From contig CAYRPN010000002.1 in NCBI GenBank assembly GCA_964426135.1, positions 62,001 to 126,000 of the forward strand: 64,000 nt of DNA, in the 5' to 3' direction. The notes beneath the pieces were generated by a model, which saw nothing but the letters and a program-made list of their open reading frames with translations, ran no database searches and was not told where the DNA came from. This document shows positions 24,327-32,299 of this stretch, one piece after another. This DNA comes from CAYRPN01 sp964426135. GTDB lineage: Bacteria > Planctomycetota > Phycisphaerae > Phycisphaerales > Phycisphaeraceae. The first letter of the stretch is position 1. Each line of letters begins with the position of its first letter. Both the position numbers and the translations under genes were made by a program.

Positions 24327-25121
24327 TTACTGCGCCGCCTTCACCGGCACGTAATCCTTCGCCACGTTGCCGTCATCCTCCAGCTTGCCCGCCGCCCAGA
24401 CCAGCCCGCGGGTGACCGTGTCGATGAAGACCGCGTCCTCCCACGTGGCGTTGCCGTGGCCCCAGGTGGTGCCGAACACGCGGGCCTTGCCGTACTGGTT
24501 GACCCAGATGTTGCCGCTTTCCTTGCCGTTCTTTTCGCTCTTACTCGAGGCGAGGATCGTGGTGTTCGGCCAAACCTTCTGAATCACGTACAGCTCGTCC
24601 TTCGGCGTTTTCCATTCCTTGGGAAAATGCTTCATCACCGGGTGATCCGCCTTGGTGGGCGTGACGATGTATTCGCTCTGATGTTCGTGCATGAAGCTGC
24701 TCACGCCGAGGAACTCGCGCCAGTCGTCGATCTTCGCCGCGCGGTAGGTGTGCATCGCACAGTGAATGACCACCGCGGGAACGCCGGCCTTGTGGGCGTC
24801 GGTCACTTTGCGGATGTAAGCCTCATCCTTCGTGTTGGCGAAACACTCGTTGTGGACGACCACGTCGTAGCCTTTGCCCCAGTTCGGATCGTTGTAGAGT
24901 TCGATCTCGCCTTCGGTGCCTTTGCGCGGATCGATCATGACGGTCCACTCGATGTTCACGAGTTTGGCCGCCCCCGCCTGGAACAGCTTGGTCTGTTTTT
25001 CGTAGTCGTGGCAGCAACCGCCGGAGATGAGCAGGACTTTCAGGGCCTTGGGCTTTTCCGCGGCGAAAGTCGGCAACGCGAAAAAGCAGCAGACGAACAG
25101 GGCGGCGAAGAACGTTCTCAT
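24327..25121 (-). CDS. secreted ThuA-like domain protein
   Basis: A 264-aa protein with a signal peptide (FFAALFVCCFFALPTFAA). The body matches the ThuA-like (trehalose-utilisation) fold, a glutamine-amidotransferase-like Rossmann domain: KVLLISGGCCHDYEKQTKLF, YDVVVHNECFAN, AGVPAVVIHCAMHTYR, HPVMKHFPKEWKTPKDELYVI and VFGTTWGHGNATW. Planctomycetes carry many secreted ThuA proteins near DUF1080 and oxidoreductase genes involved in sugar modification. The reaction is not well defined. It is monocistronic here and precedes a large palindromic repeat at its 5' side. Confidence 0.9.
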   Translation of the reverse strand: MRTFFAALFVCCFFALPTFAAEKPKALKVLLISGGCCHDYEKQTKLFQAGAAKLVNIEWTVMIDPRKGTEGEIELYNDPNWGKGYDVVVHNECFANTKDEAYIRKVTDAHKAGVPAVVIHCAMHTYRAAKIDDWREFLGVSSFMHEHQSEYIVTPTKADHPVMKHFPKEWKTPKDELYVIQKVWPNTTILASSKSEKNGKESGNIWVNQYGKARVFGTTWGHGNATWEDAVFIDTVTRGLVWAAGKLEDDGNVAKDYVPVKAAQ

Positions 25122-25304
25122 GGAAGCCTTTCATGGGGCCATCTCACGTGGCGAGATGGAACGCAAAGGGAATGCAAAGCACGACAGGGCACACACGCGC
25201 CAGGCGGGGTGCCATGATACCTCGTGCGGCGCTGCGGCGTCGTCCATTTCGCGAAACGAGACGAACGGGGCGTGCCCAGAACCTGTGGCATGCGTCCGCC
25301 TCTG

Positions 25305-25401
25305 GTAGGGTGGGTTGAGGCTCGGCGAAACCCACCATCGGCAAGGAATGGAAGATGTTTGGGCTACCGATGGTGGGTTTCGCGGACTCAACCCACCCTA
25401 C
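25305..25401. repeat. TAGGGTGGGTTGAG palindromic element
   Basis: The left arm 25305-25341 (GTAGGGTGGGTTGAG ... CGAAACCCACCATCGG) and right arm 25367-25401 (CCGATGGTGGGTTTCG ... CTCAACCCACCCTAC) are almost perfectly complementary over about 35 nt, with a 25-nt loop. A second member with the same outer ends lies at 43933-44019. It occupies part of the 452-nt gap 25122-25573, in which no gene is seen. Confidence 0.88.
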
Positions 25402-25529
25402 GCCTACGCCGGAAAACAGGCACTGCCACAAAATCTGGCCACACCCGATGAACGATCCACGCGATCGGCACGTGCGATTGGCCTTGCCCGCCCGTTCACT
25501 CTAAAATGCCGCGAACGGTTTTGGATTCT

Positions 25530-25566
25530 GTCCGCTGACCTCTGACCTCCGCCCTCTGACCTCTGG
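25530..25566. repeat. CTGACCTC word array
   Basis: Three imperfect copies of CTCTGACCTC lie end to end just upstream of nuoB and finish 7 nt before its ATG. The array occupies the place where a ribosome site would be expected, and no clear Shine-Dalgarno sequence is left. Confidence 0.7.
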
Positions 25567-25573
25567 ATTTCCC

Positions 25574-26119
25574 ATGAGCTGGATTGAAAACCGATTCGAA
25601 GAAGGCCTGATCGTCACCAGCGTGGACTGGGCCATCAACTGGGCCCGCAAGAGTTCGCTCTGGCCGATGACGTTCGGCCTTGCGTGCTGCGCGATCGAGA
25701 TGATGGCGTTCGCCGCGTCACGCTTCGATGTGGACCGCTTCGGCGCCGGCGCGTTCCGCGCCACGCCGCGGCAGAGCGATCTGATGATCGTCGCCGGCAC
25801 CGTCACTTACAAAATGGCGTCGCGCCTGCGCCGGCTTTACAACCAGATGCCCGATCCCAAGTACGTCATCGCGATGGGCGCCTGCACCGTCGGCGGCGGG
25901 CCGTACTTCAAGTATGGCTACCACGTGGTCAAGGGCGTGGACCTGGTCGTGCCCGTGGACATCTACGTCCCCGGCTGCCCGCCGCGGCCCGAGGCTTTGC
26001 AGGAAGGCCTGATGCGGTTGCAGGACAAGATCGAACGGCAGACCATCGGCATGCCGCGCGGCTCCAAGCGCGCCGCGGCGCAGTACGACATGCCGCTGCC
26101 GAGTCCGGTGGCGGTTTAG
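25574..26119 (+). CDS. nuoB: NADH-quinone oxidoreductase subunit B
   Basis: A 181-aa subunit of respiratory complex I that carries the N2 4Fe-4S cluster at the quinone-binding interface. The ligands are present: tandem cysteines 38-39 (GLACCAIEMM), Cys104 (MGACTVGGGPY) and Cys135 (YVPGCPPRPEAL). The spacing and flanking motifs are those of NuoB/NdhK. It normally sits in a nuoABCD... operon. Here no nuoA, nuoC or nuoD is present on either side, so it is isolated. Either complex I genes are scattered in this genome or this is a second copy. Confidence 0.95.
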   Translation: MSWIENRFEEGLIVTSVDWAINWARKSSLWPMTFGLACCAIEMMAFAASRFDVDRFGAGAFRATPRQSDLMIVAGTVTYKMASRLRRLYNQMPDPKYVIAMGACTVGGGPYFKYGYHVVKGVDLVVPVDIYVPGCPPRPEALQEGLMRLQDKIERQTIGMPRGSKRAAAQYDMPLPSPVAV

Positions 26120-26184
26120 GATTCCTCGAAATCGCGAGTCGCGATGGCTATGATTAATAGAGTCCGACTGGACGAGCTAACACA

Positions 26185-26640
26185 ATGAATAGCGAACCAA
26201 GCAAAATAAGCACGGCGGATCGCATTCGTGCCTTTCGCGACCGACAGGCATCACGCTCGCAAGAGGCCCTCGCTAACGACTCATTGCCATCCGCACAGGA
26301 TCAAGTTGCAGGATGGATTGACTTGTTGGCAACCTCTCGACTGCCTGCTGCAGAAGCGACAGAGAGCAAGGAACTGGATGCACTGCGACGCGTAATGGTT
26401 TCGGTGTCGCTCGCCGCAGAGGAAGGAATCATCAATAGCGATGAGGCCGAAGCGATGCAGTCATTCGTCATTGAACGATTCATTCGTCGCAAGTTTGATA
26501 AGCTAATTCGCAGAGTCACGGACCCGACTCTTCAGTCATACTTCAGTTCTTATAAGTCCGGAGAGCCAAATGAGCGAGTCGAACACGAGCAACACAGAGC
26601 CAGACGAATCCTCGCAATCCTTGGCGAATTCAAAGTCTAG
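26185..26640 (+). CDS. hypothetical protein, helical
   Basis: A 151-aa protein not recognised as a known family. It looks soluble, charged and mainly alpha-helical, with no signal peptide or membrane segment. A central stretch (ELDALRRVMVSVSLAAEEGIINSDEAEAMQSFVIERFIRRKFDKLIRRV) is strongly amphipathic. The 3' end overlaps the start of the next gene by 71 nt in another frame. Base composition is less GC-rich than the surrounding genes, which points to recent arrival. The pair is probably co-expressed. Confidence 0.6.
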   Translation: MNSEPSKISTADRIRAFRDRQASRSQEALANDSLPSAQDQVAGWIDLLATSRLPAAEATESKELDALRRVMVSVSLAAEEGIINSDEAEAMQSFVIERFIRRKFDKLIRRVTDPTLQSYFSSYKSGEPNERVEHEQHRARRILAILGEFKV

Positions 26641-27070
26641 TGAGCGCCCTGAAATTCGCGATCCACATAAGTCGCCCAAGGACCAGAAGGTCCAAGAGGC
26701 GATTCGAAAAATGGGAGGAGAGCCCGAGAAGCTCAAGGAAGTCACCGAGTTCATGATGATGATGGGGTCAGGGCCCTTCCCGAACCCTTTGCATCAGAAA
26801 ATGACCGATGTACATATCTCCAAGATACTTGAAATCACTTCAGAACACGACGAAAGAGAATTCAAGCTCCTGCAACGAGATCACGATCGCAAGGATACTA
26901 ATCGCTGGTTCTCGTTGGCTGTACTCGTCATCATTCTGATCGCGGTGCTGGTCGTTTGTATTCTTTTTAAAGAAAAACCAGAAGTCCTGATACCCATTCT
27001 GACAGGAATTCTCGGGTTCGGCGCTGGCGCGCTTGGAGGATACGGTTATGGGAAATCGAAAGACGATTGA
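26570..27070 (+). CDS. hypothetical membrane-anchored protein
   Basis: A 166-aa protein of no recognised family. The first 60 residues are Ser/Glu/Asn/Lys-rich and probably disordered. A helical segment follows (LHQKMTDVHISKILEITSEHDEREFKLLQRDHDRKDTNRW). Two hydrophobic segments then close the protein: WFSLAVLVIILIAVLVVCILF, then a Gly-rich PILTGILGFGAGALGGYGYG. It overlaps the preceding gene by 71 nt. GC content is low for the window. A membrane partner of the soluble upstream protein is a reasonable guess only. Confidence 0.65.
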   Translation: MSESNTSNTEPDESSQSLANSKSSERPEIRDPHKSPKDQKVQEAIRKMGGEPEKLKEVTEFMMMMGSGPFPNPLHQKMTDVHISKILEITSEHDEREFKLLQRDHDRKDTNRWFSLAVLVIILIAVLVVCILFKEKPEVLIPILTGILGFGAGALGGYGYGKSKDD

Positions 27071-27342
27071 GTGAACGAGAACGACTCGATGCCGACATCG
27101 CCTTGGACATTCAGCAACTGATCGACGATTACCAAGAGCGCGGCGGCTTTGGCGCGGTGAATTATCGCAAGCCGCTCCATCCGCTGTTGCCAGAGGAAGA
27201 TCGCGCGTGGCAACCGCGCAACTGGCCTCGGCGGGTGTCACGGCGTAGTTGCGATCCGTTGCGAGGCCGCGAGCACTTGCGTTCCCGGGATTTTCGATAC
27301 AATGCTGGCGACCATGACGGTCACATGGAGCCACGGTCATGA
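27067..27342 (+). CDS. doubtful small ORF between hypothetical gene and lipoprotein gene
   Basis: A 91-codon frame starting at TTG. It overlaps the preceding stop and ends in an ATGA overlap with the lipoprotein start. The first 45 codons read plausibly (SERERLDADIALDIQQLIDDYQERGGFG), but the rest is Arg-rich and looks non-coding. It could be the remnant of a broken gene. Confidence 0.25.
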   Translation: MSERERLDADIALDIQQLIDDYQERGGFGAVNYRKPLHPLLPEEDRAWQPRNWPRRVSRRSCDPLRGREHLRSRDFRYNAGDHDGHMEPRS

Positions 27343-27947
27343 GGACCACACGTCTTTCCCTTTTCGTTTCCATCCTTGCCATCGCGGTTGGCGGGTGTTC
27401 GACGTATGTCAACATCCCGGCGCAGACCGGCGACATCGCCCACAACAACCCGAACATCACCGACATCGTCACCATTCAGGCCCGCGCGGTGAAGGCGGTG
27501 GCCCAGGAGCAGAAGGCCGACCGCCCGTTTGAAGGCGCGTACTTCTTCGTGCTGCCGCAAGGCGCCAACGTGCGCAGCTACAACACGGCTCAGAAGGAAG
27601 TCGGCGAACTGGCGACGTGCGGCACGCTGCCCGCACCCGGCCCGCGCGAGGAGGAATGGGACAAGGTCTTCACGCCGCAGGTGCCCGCCGATGTGCCGAC
27701 GCTCGACGTGCGGCAGATTCTGATCCGCGGCTACACGGGGCAGGTGGATGTCGTCCGCCCCAGCGATCCAAAGGACACGAAGCAACCCGCGCAGCTCGTC
27801 ACGGTCTACATGAAATGGACGCCGCTGGATGGCTGGTACGCCCAGCGGATGCACGCCTGGCACATGCCGGTGGGTGACGCGCTGAAGCGAAGCCGGCTGG
27901 ACGCGGAGACGGAGACGCCGACGGGGCCGCGGGTGGAGGAGCGGTGA
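27339..27947 (+). CDS. putative lipoprotein
   Basis: A 202-aa protein with a lipoprotein signal: MRTTRLSLFVSILAIAVGGC, with the lipobox cysteine at about residue 20. GGAG lies 8 nt before the ATG. The mature part has no recognised domain. It contains FEGAYFFVLPQGANVRSYNTAQKEVGELATCGTLP and a beta-rich central region, and ends in an Arg/Glu-rich tail. It is probably anchored in a membrane facing the periplasm. Function unknown. Confidence 0.75.
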   Translation: MRTTRLSLFVSILAIAVGGCSTYVNIPAQTGDIAHNNPNITDIVTIQARAVKAVAQEQKADRPFEGAYFFVLPQGANVRSYNTAQKEVGELATCGTLPAPGPREEEWDKVFTPQVPADVPTLDVRQILIRGYTGQVDVVRPSDPKDTKQPAQLVTVYMKWTPLDGWYAQRMHAWHMPVGDALKRSRLDAETETPTGPRVEER

Positions 27948-28157
27948 CTTCGTACCGGACTGAGCCTCCCGAAGCCGATTCGGATCAATTCACGCAGATG
28001 GTTTCTGTGTCGTTCGCACGCTCGCGGCTTGCGTGAAGCTGTCGGCGTGCCGATTTTTGGCGGACTCGAACGGTTCCTCTGTCGCGACGCCCGGCGGTTA
28101 CCGCCGCCGGCTGCGGTCAAGGCATTCATAGGGAAGCACGCGATAATGGGAGTGACG

Positions 28158-30524
28158 ATGATCCGCACGATCGCCTTGACGCTGATCGCATTGAATGTCC
28201 TGCCCGCGCTGGCGAAGCCCATTGCGGGTGTCACGGCCAGCGCCACGAGCGAGCAGGTTGACAAGCTCTTCTCGTCGGAGAATCTCTGCACGGACGTGGG
28301 ACTCAGCGATGCCGGCAACGGGGCCATGCGGTTGACCACCAACATCTATTCCGGCGGCGGCTGCATGTGGCATTCGGGCTACATCGCCTTGGGCGGTGAC
28401 GAGAATCCGATCGTGCAGTTTGATCTCGGCAAGGCCGCCCACGTGGAAAGATTTCGCGTTTGGAATCACAACAGCAACCCATCGCGCGGGTTCAAGCACG
28501 TTTCGATGATGGTTTCCGATGATGGCAACACATGGCGCGCACTGGTCCAGCGTTTTCAGTTTGCCAAGGCGCCCCGCTCCGATGACTACGTGGGCGAGGA
28601 ATATCGGTTCTCGCCGATCATCCGTGCAAGGTTCATTCGATTCATCTGCGAGTCGACCCACCGCGAAGGAGGAAATCGGGAATTGGCGGGCTTGGGAAAA
28701 GTGCGCTTTTACGACGCCGGCGACAATGCCGTCGCCGGTGCCGAGGTCAAGATGGGGGCCGGCATCGTTCCCGACGGCGCCGGGGCAGTGAATATCCGTG
28801 AAGAGCCTTACCGCGCCAAAGGCGATGGCATCAACGATGACTCGGCCGCGATTCAGCGGGCGATTGACGATTGGCAGGGCACCAGGCGAACAATCCTGCT
28901 GCCGGCCGGGACGTATCTGCTCACCCAGCCGCTGCGATACAAGCCGGCCAAGGGGCATGGCTACAACAACCTGCGCGGCGCAGGCGCGGGCAAGACAGTG
29001 CTGCGTCTTCGCGACAACACGTTCAGTGACGCGGCCAAGCCGCAGCCCGTGCTCACCCTGGGCTACAACGGACGTGAGGACGGCAGCGGCGTCCACGCTG
29101 ACTGGTTCAACAACAATGTCAGTGACCTGTCCATCGACACGGGCATGGCCAACCCGGGTGCGATTGGTTTGCAGTTCTACTCCAACAACGTGGGGAGCCT
29201 GCGCAACGTGATCATTCGCAGTGGCGATGGCAAGGGAGCGATCGGACTCGATCTCGGCTACGCCGACCAGAACGGTCCGTGCCTGATCAAACGGGTGGCG
29301 ATCGATGGCTTCACGTTGGGCGTGCGAACGGCGGCAACCGTGAACAGCCAGACCCTTGAACATATCTCCGTCGCCAACGTCCAGACGGGTTGGGAAAACA
29401 GCGGGCAATGCCTGGCGATCCGCGGCCTGACCATGACGAGCCGAGGGTCAGCGTTGGTGAGCAAGTTCGGAGTCGTCGCGCTCCTCGAAGCCGACCTGAC
29501 GCGCGCCGATGGTGATGGCGACATCCCGGCGATCACCACGCGCGAGACGCTGTTTGCGCGGCATATTCGCACCAACGGATTTGCAACGGCTATCGAGAAC
29601 CGGCGCGAGAAGAACAATCCGACGCCGAGCGCGCAGGGCCCGCTGGTGCAGGAATGGGTTACCTCGCCGACGCTGACGCTGTTTGCGCATGAGAAGCCGC
29701 GCTCACTGGGGCTGCCGGTGAAGGAGACGCCTGAACCGACGATGGACGATCCTGCGACCTGGGTGAACCTGCGGGCGTTTCGGCGCCTGGCCGACCCGGA
29801 CGACTCCGCTTCCTTGCAGCGGGCGATCGATTCAGGCGCAACCACGATCTATTTTCCGGCAGGTGGGCATTACTACTTCGGCGAACCCGTGGAACTGCGC
29901 GGCAAGTTGCGACGGGTCGTCGGCATGTTCGCCGGTGCACACGGCGTGAAGGGATCGGCGCGCTGGCGCGTCGCTGCGGAAGGTCCGGCGGAACTGGTCG
30001 TGCAGGACCTGATCGGAGAAATCACCATCGAACACGCGGCGAAGCGCACCCTCGTCGTCAGAAACGGGCAAGGCGTCGGCGGAAAACTCACCGGCGGCGG
30101 CGAATTGTTCCTTGAGAATGTCGTCGCTGACTGGGATTTCGAGAATGGCAGTGCATGGGCCAGGCAGTTCAACAACGAGAAACTCGGAACCCACATCACC
30201 AACGCGGGCGCCGCGCTTTGGATTCTCGGCTTGAAGACCGAGCGCGGAGGCACCCTGGTCGAAACAAAATCAGGAGCAGCCACTGAAATCCTGGGCGGAC
30301 TCTGTTACACCACCAACCACGGCAAGATGGCTCCCATGTTTGTAACGACCGATGGCCGGCTTTCGGTCACGATCGGCGAAGTCTGCTACACGGGCGATCC
30401 CTACCTGCAGCTCTTTCAGGAAGCACGCGGCAAGAACACGAAAACGCTGCGGCGCGGCGATGCCCCGCTTCGCCCCGCGTTCCTGCAGGGCAGCGAAATC
30501 CCGCTGTTTGTCGGACAGCCATGA
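28158..30524 (+). CDS. secreted discoidin-like plus pectate-lyase-fold (parallel beta-helix) protein
   Basis: A 788-aa protein with a signal peptide (RTIALTLIALNVLPALA). The ATG at 28158 has GGGAG 5 nt upstream; an in-frame extension of 43 codons is not supported. Residues about 20-190 resemble an F5/8 type C (discoidin) carbohydrate-binding domain (NPIVQFDLGKAAHVERFRVWNHN, SDDGNTWRALVQRF, ARFIRFICEST). From about residue 215 a pectate-lyase-superfamily (Pectate_lyase_3) beta-helix begins: YRAKGDGINDDSAAIQRAIDDW, then ILLPAGTYLLTQPL. A second such start (DDSASLQRAIDSGATTIYFPAGGHYYFGEPV) lies near residue 595. It is likely a secreted polysaccharide-binding or -degrading protein. The exact substrate is unknown. 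Confidence 0.85.
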   Translation: MIRTIALTLIALNVLPALAKPIAGVTASATSEQVDKLFSSENLCTDVGLSDAGNGAMRLTTNIYSGGGCMWHSGYIALGGDENPIVQFDLGKAAHVERFRVWNHNSNPSRGFKHVSMMVSDDGNTWRALVQRFQFAKAPRSDDYVGEEYRFSPIIRARFIRFICESTHREGGNRELAGLGKVRFYDAGDNAVAGAEVKMGAGIVPDGAGAVNIREEPYRAKGDGINDDSAAIQRAIDDWQGTRRTILLPAGTYLLTQPLRYKPAKGHGYNNLRGAGAGKTVLRLRDNTFSDAAKPQPVLTLGYNGREDGSGVHADWFNNNVSDLSIDTGMANPGAIGLQFYSNNVGSLRNVIIRSGDGKGAIGLDLGYADQNGPCLIKRVAIDGFTLGVRTAATVNSQTLEHISVANVQTGWENSGQCLAIRGLTMTSRGSALVSKFGVVALLEADLTRADGDGDIPAITTRETLFARHIRTNGFATAIENRREKNNPTPSAQGPLVQEWVTSPTLTLFAHEKPRSLGLPVKETPEPTMDDPATWVNLRAFRRLADPDDSASLQRAIDSGATTIYFPAGGHYYFGEPVELRGKLRRVVGMFAGAHGVKGSARWRVAAEGPAELVVQDLIGEITIEHAAKRTLVVRNGQGVGGKLTGGGELFLENVVADWDFENGSAWARQFNNEKLGTHITNAGAALWILGLKTERGGTLVETKSGAATEILGGLCYTTNHGKMAPMFVTTDGRLSVTIGEVCYTGDPYLQLFQEARGKNTKTLRRGDAPLRPAFLQGSEIPLFVGQP

Positions 30525-30577
30525 TCGGATGCTCCGCCACGAAGCACGCTTGCGGCTGGCGCAAGAGACGCTGCTAC

Positions 30578-31876
30578 TCACTTTTTCATCACGCGGAACC
30601 CAATATCCTTGCGGTAGAACCCGCCTTCGAACGCGATCTTGGCGCAGGCGGCATTCGCCTTCTGCTGCGCCTCTTTCAGATCCGCGCCCATGGCGCAGAC
30701 GTTGAGCACGCGGCCGCCGGCGGTGACGATTTTCCCTTCTTTGTTGCGGGCGGTGCCGGCGTGGAATACTTTCGCGCCATCGGCTTCCGCCGCCTCGATG
30801 CCGGTGATCACTTTGCCCTTCTGGTACGCGCCGGGGTAACCGCCGGACGCCATCACCACGCAGCAGCAGCTTCGCGAATCCCAGGACAGGTCCACCTCGT
30901 CGAGCTTGCCTTCGCAGGTGGCGATCATGATCTCCACGAGATCGCCCTTGAGCCGCATCATTAAGGGCTGCGTCTCCGGGTCGCCGAAGCGGCAGTTGAA
31001 CTCAAGCACCTTCGGCCCGCCGGCGGTGAGCATGAGCCCAGCGTAAAGCACACCCTGGTACACCACGCCGTCGCGTCGCATGGCGTCCACCATGGCGACG
31101 AGCACCTCGCGCTCGATCACCGCCATGAGTTTGTCGTCGATCAGCGGCGTGGGGCAGTACGCGCCCATGCCGCCGGTGTTGGGGCCTTTGTCGCCTTCGT
31201 TGACCTGCTTGTGATCCTGCGCCGGATCGAGCACGAAAATATTCTTGCCATCGACGAGTGCGAGCACGGAAACTTCCTGGCCCACGAGGCGCTCCTCGAC
31301 AACGATGGTGTTGCCCGCGTCGCCGTGGACTTTCTGAATCATGATCTCGCGCACGGCGGCCTCGGCCTGCTTCTCGTCGTCGCAGACCACGACGCCCTTG
31401 CCCTTGGCCAAGCCCGCGGCTTTCACGACCACCGGCGTTTCACGATTGCGAACATAAGTAAGAGCCGCGTTGAAGTCGGTGAAGGATTTCGCTTCGGCGG
31501 TGGGCACGCTGGCGGCGCGCATGAGCTGCTTGGAGAATGCCTTGTCGCCCTCGAGGCGGGCGGCGGCGGCGACGGGGCCGAAGACATACCGCCCCGGCTT
31601 CGCCAGGCGATCCGCCAAGCCGCCGCACAACGGATCCTCCGGGCCGATCACGACGAGTTCGATGTGGTTCTGCCGGCAGAAGTAGTCGATGGCGTCGGCG
31701 TTCTTGGTGTTGACCGGCTCGTAGGCGAGGTCGACATTCTGGCCGAGGCCGCCGGTGCCCGCATTGCCGGGCGCGAAAAAAAGCTTGCCGCAGCGTTTCG
31801 ATTGCTTCAGCTTCCAGCCCAGCGCGTGCTCGCGTCCGCCGGAGCCGAGGATGAGGATGTTCAGCGTTTTGCTCAT
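30578..31876 (-). CDS. purD: phosphoribosylamine-glycine ligase
   Basis: A 432-aa ATP-grasp enzyme of purine synthesis (phosphoribosylamine + glycine + ATP to GAR). Visible are the N-terminal GSGGREHALGWKLKQS, IGPEDPLCGGLADRL, the ATP-grasp core VVVKAAGLAKGKGVVVC, and LDPAQDHKQVNEGDKGPNTGGMGAYCP, followed by EFNCRFGDPETQPL. The ATG at 31876 fits the family start. The 57 codons that extend the frame upstream are the AAAAGTGAAAAGT repeat read as Phe/Leu-rich nonsense and are excluded. Confidence 0.97.
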   Translation of the reverse strand: MSKTLNILILGSGGREHALGWKLKQSKRCGKLFFAPGNAGTGGLGQNVDLAYEPVNTKNADAIDYFCRQNHIELVVIGPEDPLCGGLADRLAKPGRYVFGPVAAAARLEGDKAFSKQLMRAASVPTAEAKSFTDFNAALTYVRNRETPVVVKAAGLAKGKGVVVCDDEKQAEAAVREIMIQKVHGDAGNTIVVEERLVGQEVSVLALVDGKNIFVLDPAQDHKQVNEGDKGPNTGGMGAYCPTPLIDDKLMAVIEREVLVAMVDAMRRDGVVYQGVLYAGLMLTAGGPKVLEFNCRFGDPETQPLMMRLKGDLVEIMIATCEGKLDEVDLSWDSRSCCCVVMASGGYPGAYQKGKVITGIEAAEADGAKVFHAGTARNKEGKIVTAGGRVLNVCAMGADLKEAQQKANAACAKIAFEGGFYRKDIGFRVMKK

Positions 31877-31956
31877 GGGGGCGGCATGATAGGAGAACGG
31901 CGCGCGGAGGAAAAATGGAGCGAGCGAAATGAAGAGGATGCTCGGTGAACAATGCG

Positions 31957-32282
31957 GAGTGAAAAGTGCAAAGTAAAAAGTGAAAAGTAAAAAGTGAAAA
32001 AGGCAGAACGCGGTGATCGCAGATGATGCTGACGGCCCGTTCCGCACTTCGCACTTCTTAGGATCGTGACCGAAATAACTTCCCGACTTGGCCGTTTCCG
32101 ATTCCCCTCCCTCTTTGGGAGGGGTTAGGGGAGGGTCGGACGCACTGCGTGACTGTGCATGAAATCAGGCTGTTTGCCCGACCCTCCCCCTGCCCCTCCC
32201 TAAAAGGGAGGGGAGTTCGATCCATGCAAATCGGGAGGTTATTTTGATTCCATTCCTTACTTTTCACTTTGCACTTTTCACT
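31957..32282. repeat. 326-bp nested palindrome with AAAAGTGAAAAGT ends and CCCTCCC core
   Basis: The 423-nt gap between purD and the HEAT gene contains nested inverted repeats and no gene. The outer left arm 31957-32001 (GAGTGAAAAGTGCAAAGT...) pairs with 32256-32282 (its reverse complement, 18 nt perfect). Inside, GAAATAACTTCCCGACTT near 32070 pairs with AAATCGGGAGGTTATTTTG near 32228. Innermost, 32104-32139 (CCCCTCCCTCTTTGGGAGGGG..., ending GAGGGTCGG) pairs with 32177-32213. The whole could fold into one long cruciform or hairpin. Confidence 0.8.
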
Positions 32283-32299
32283 CGATGGAGCCCCCGTAC

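Noticed and set aside
31877..32047. 57-codon N-terminal extension of purD rich in Phe and Leu
   Set aside because: It is the AAAAGTGAAAAGT word array read backwards. PurD homologues start at the chosen ATG.
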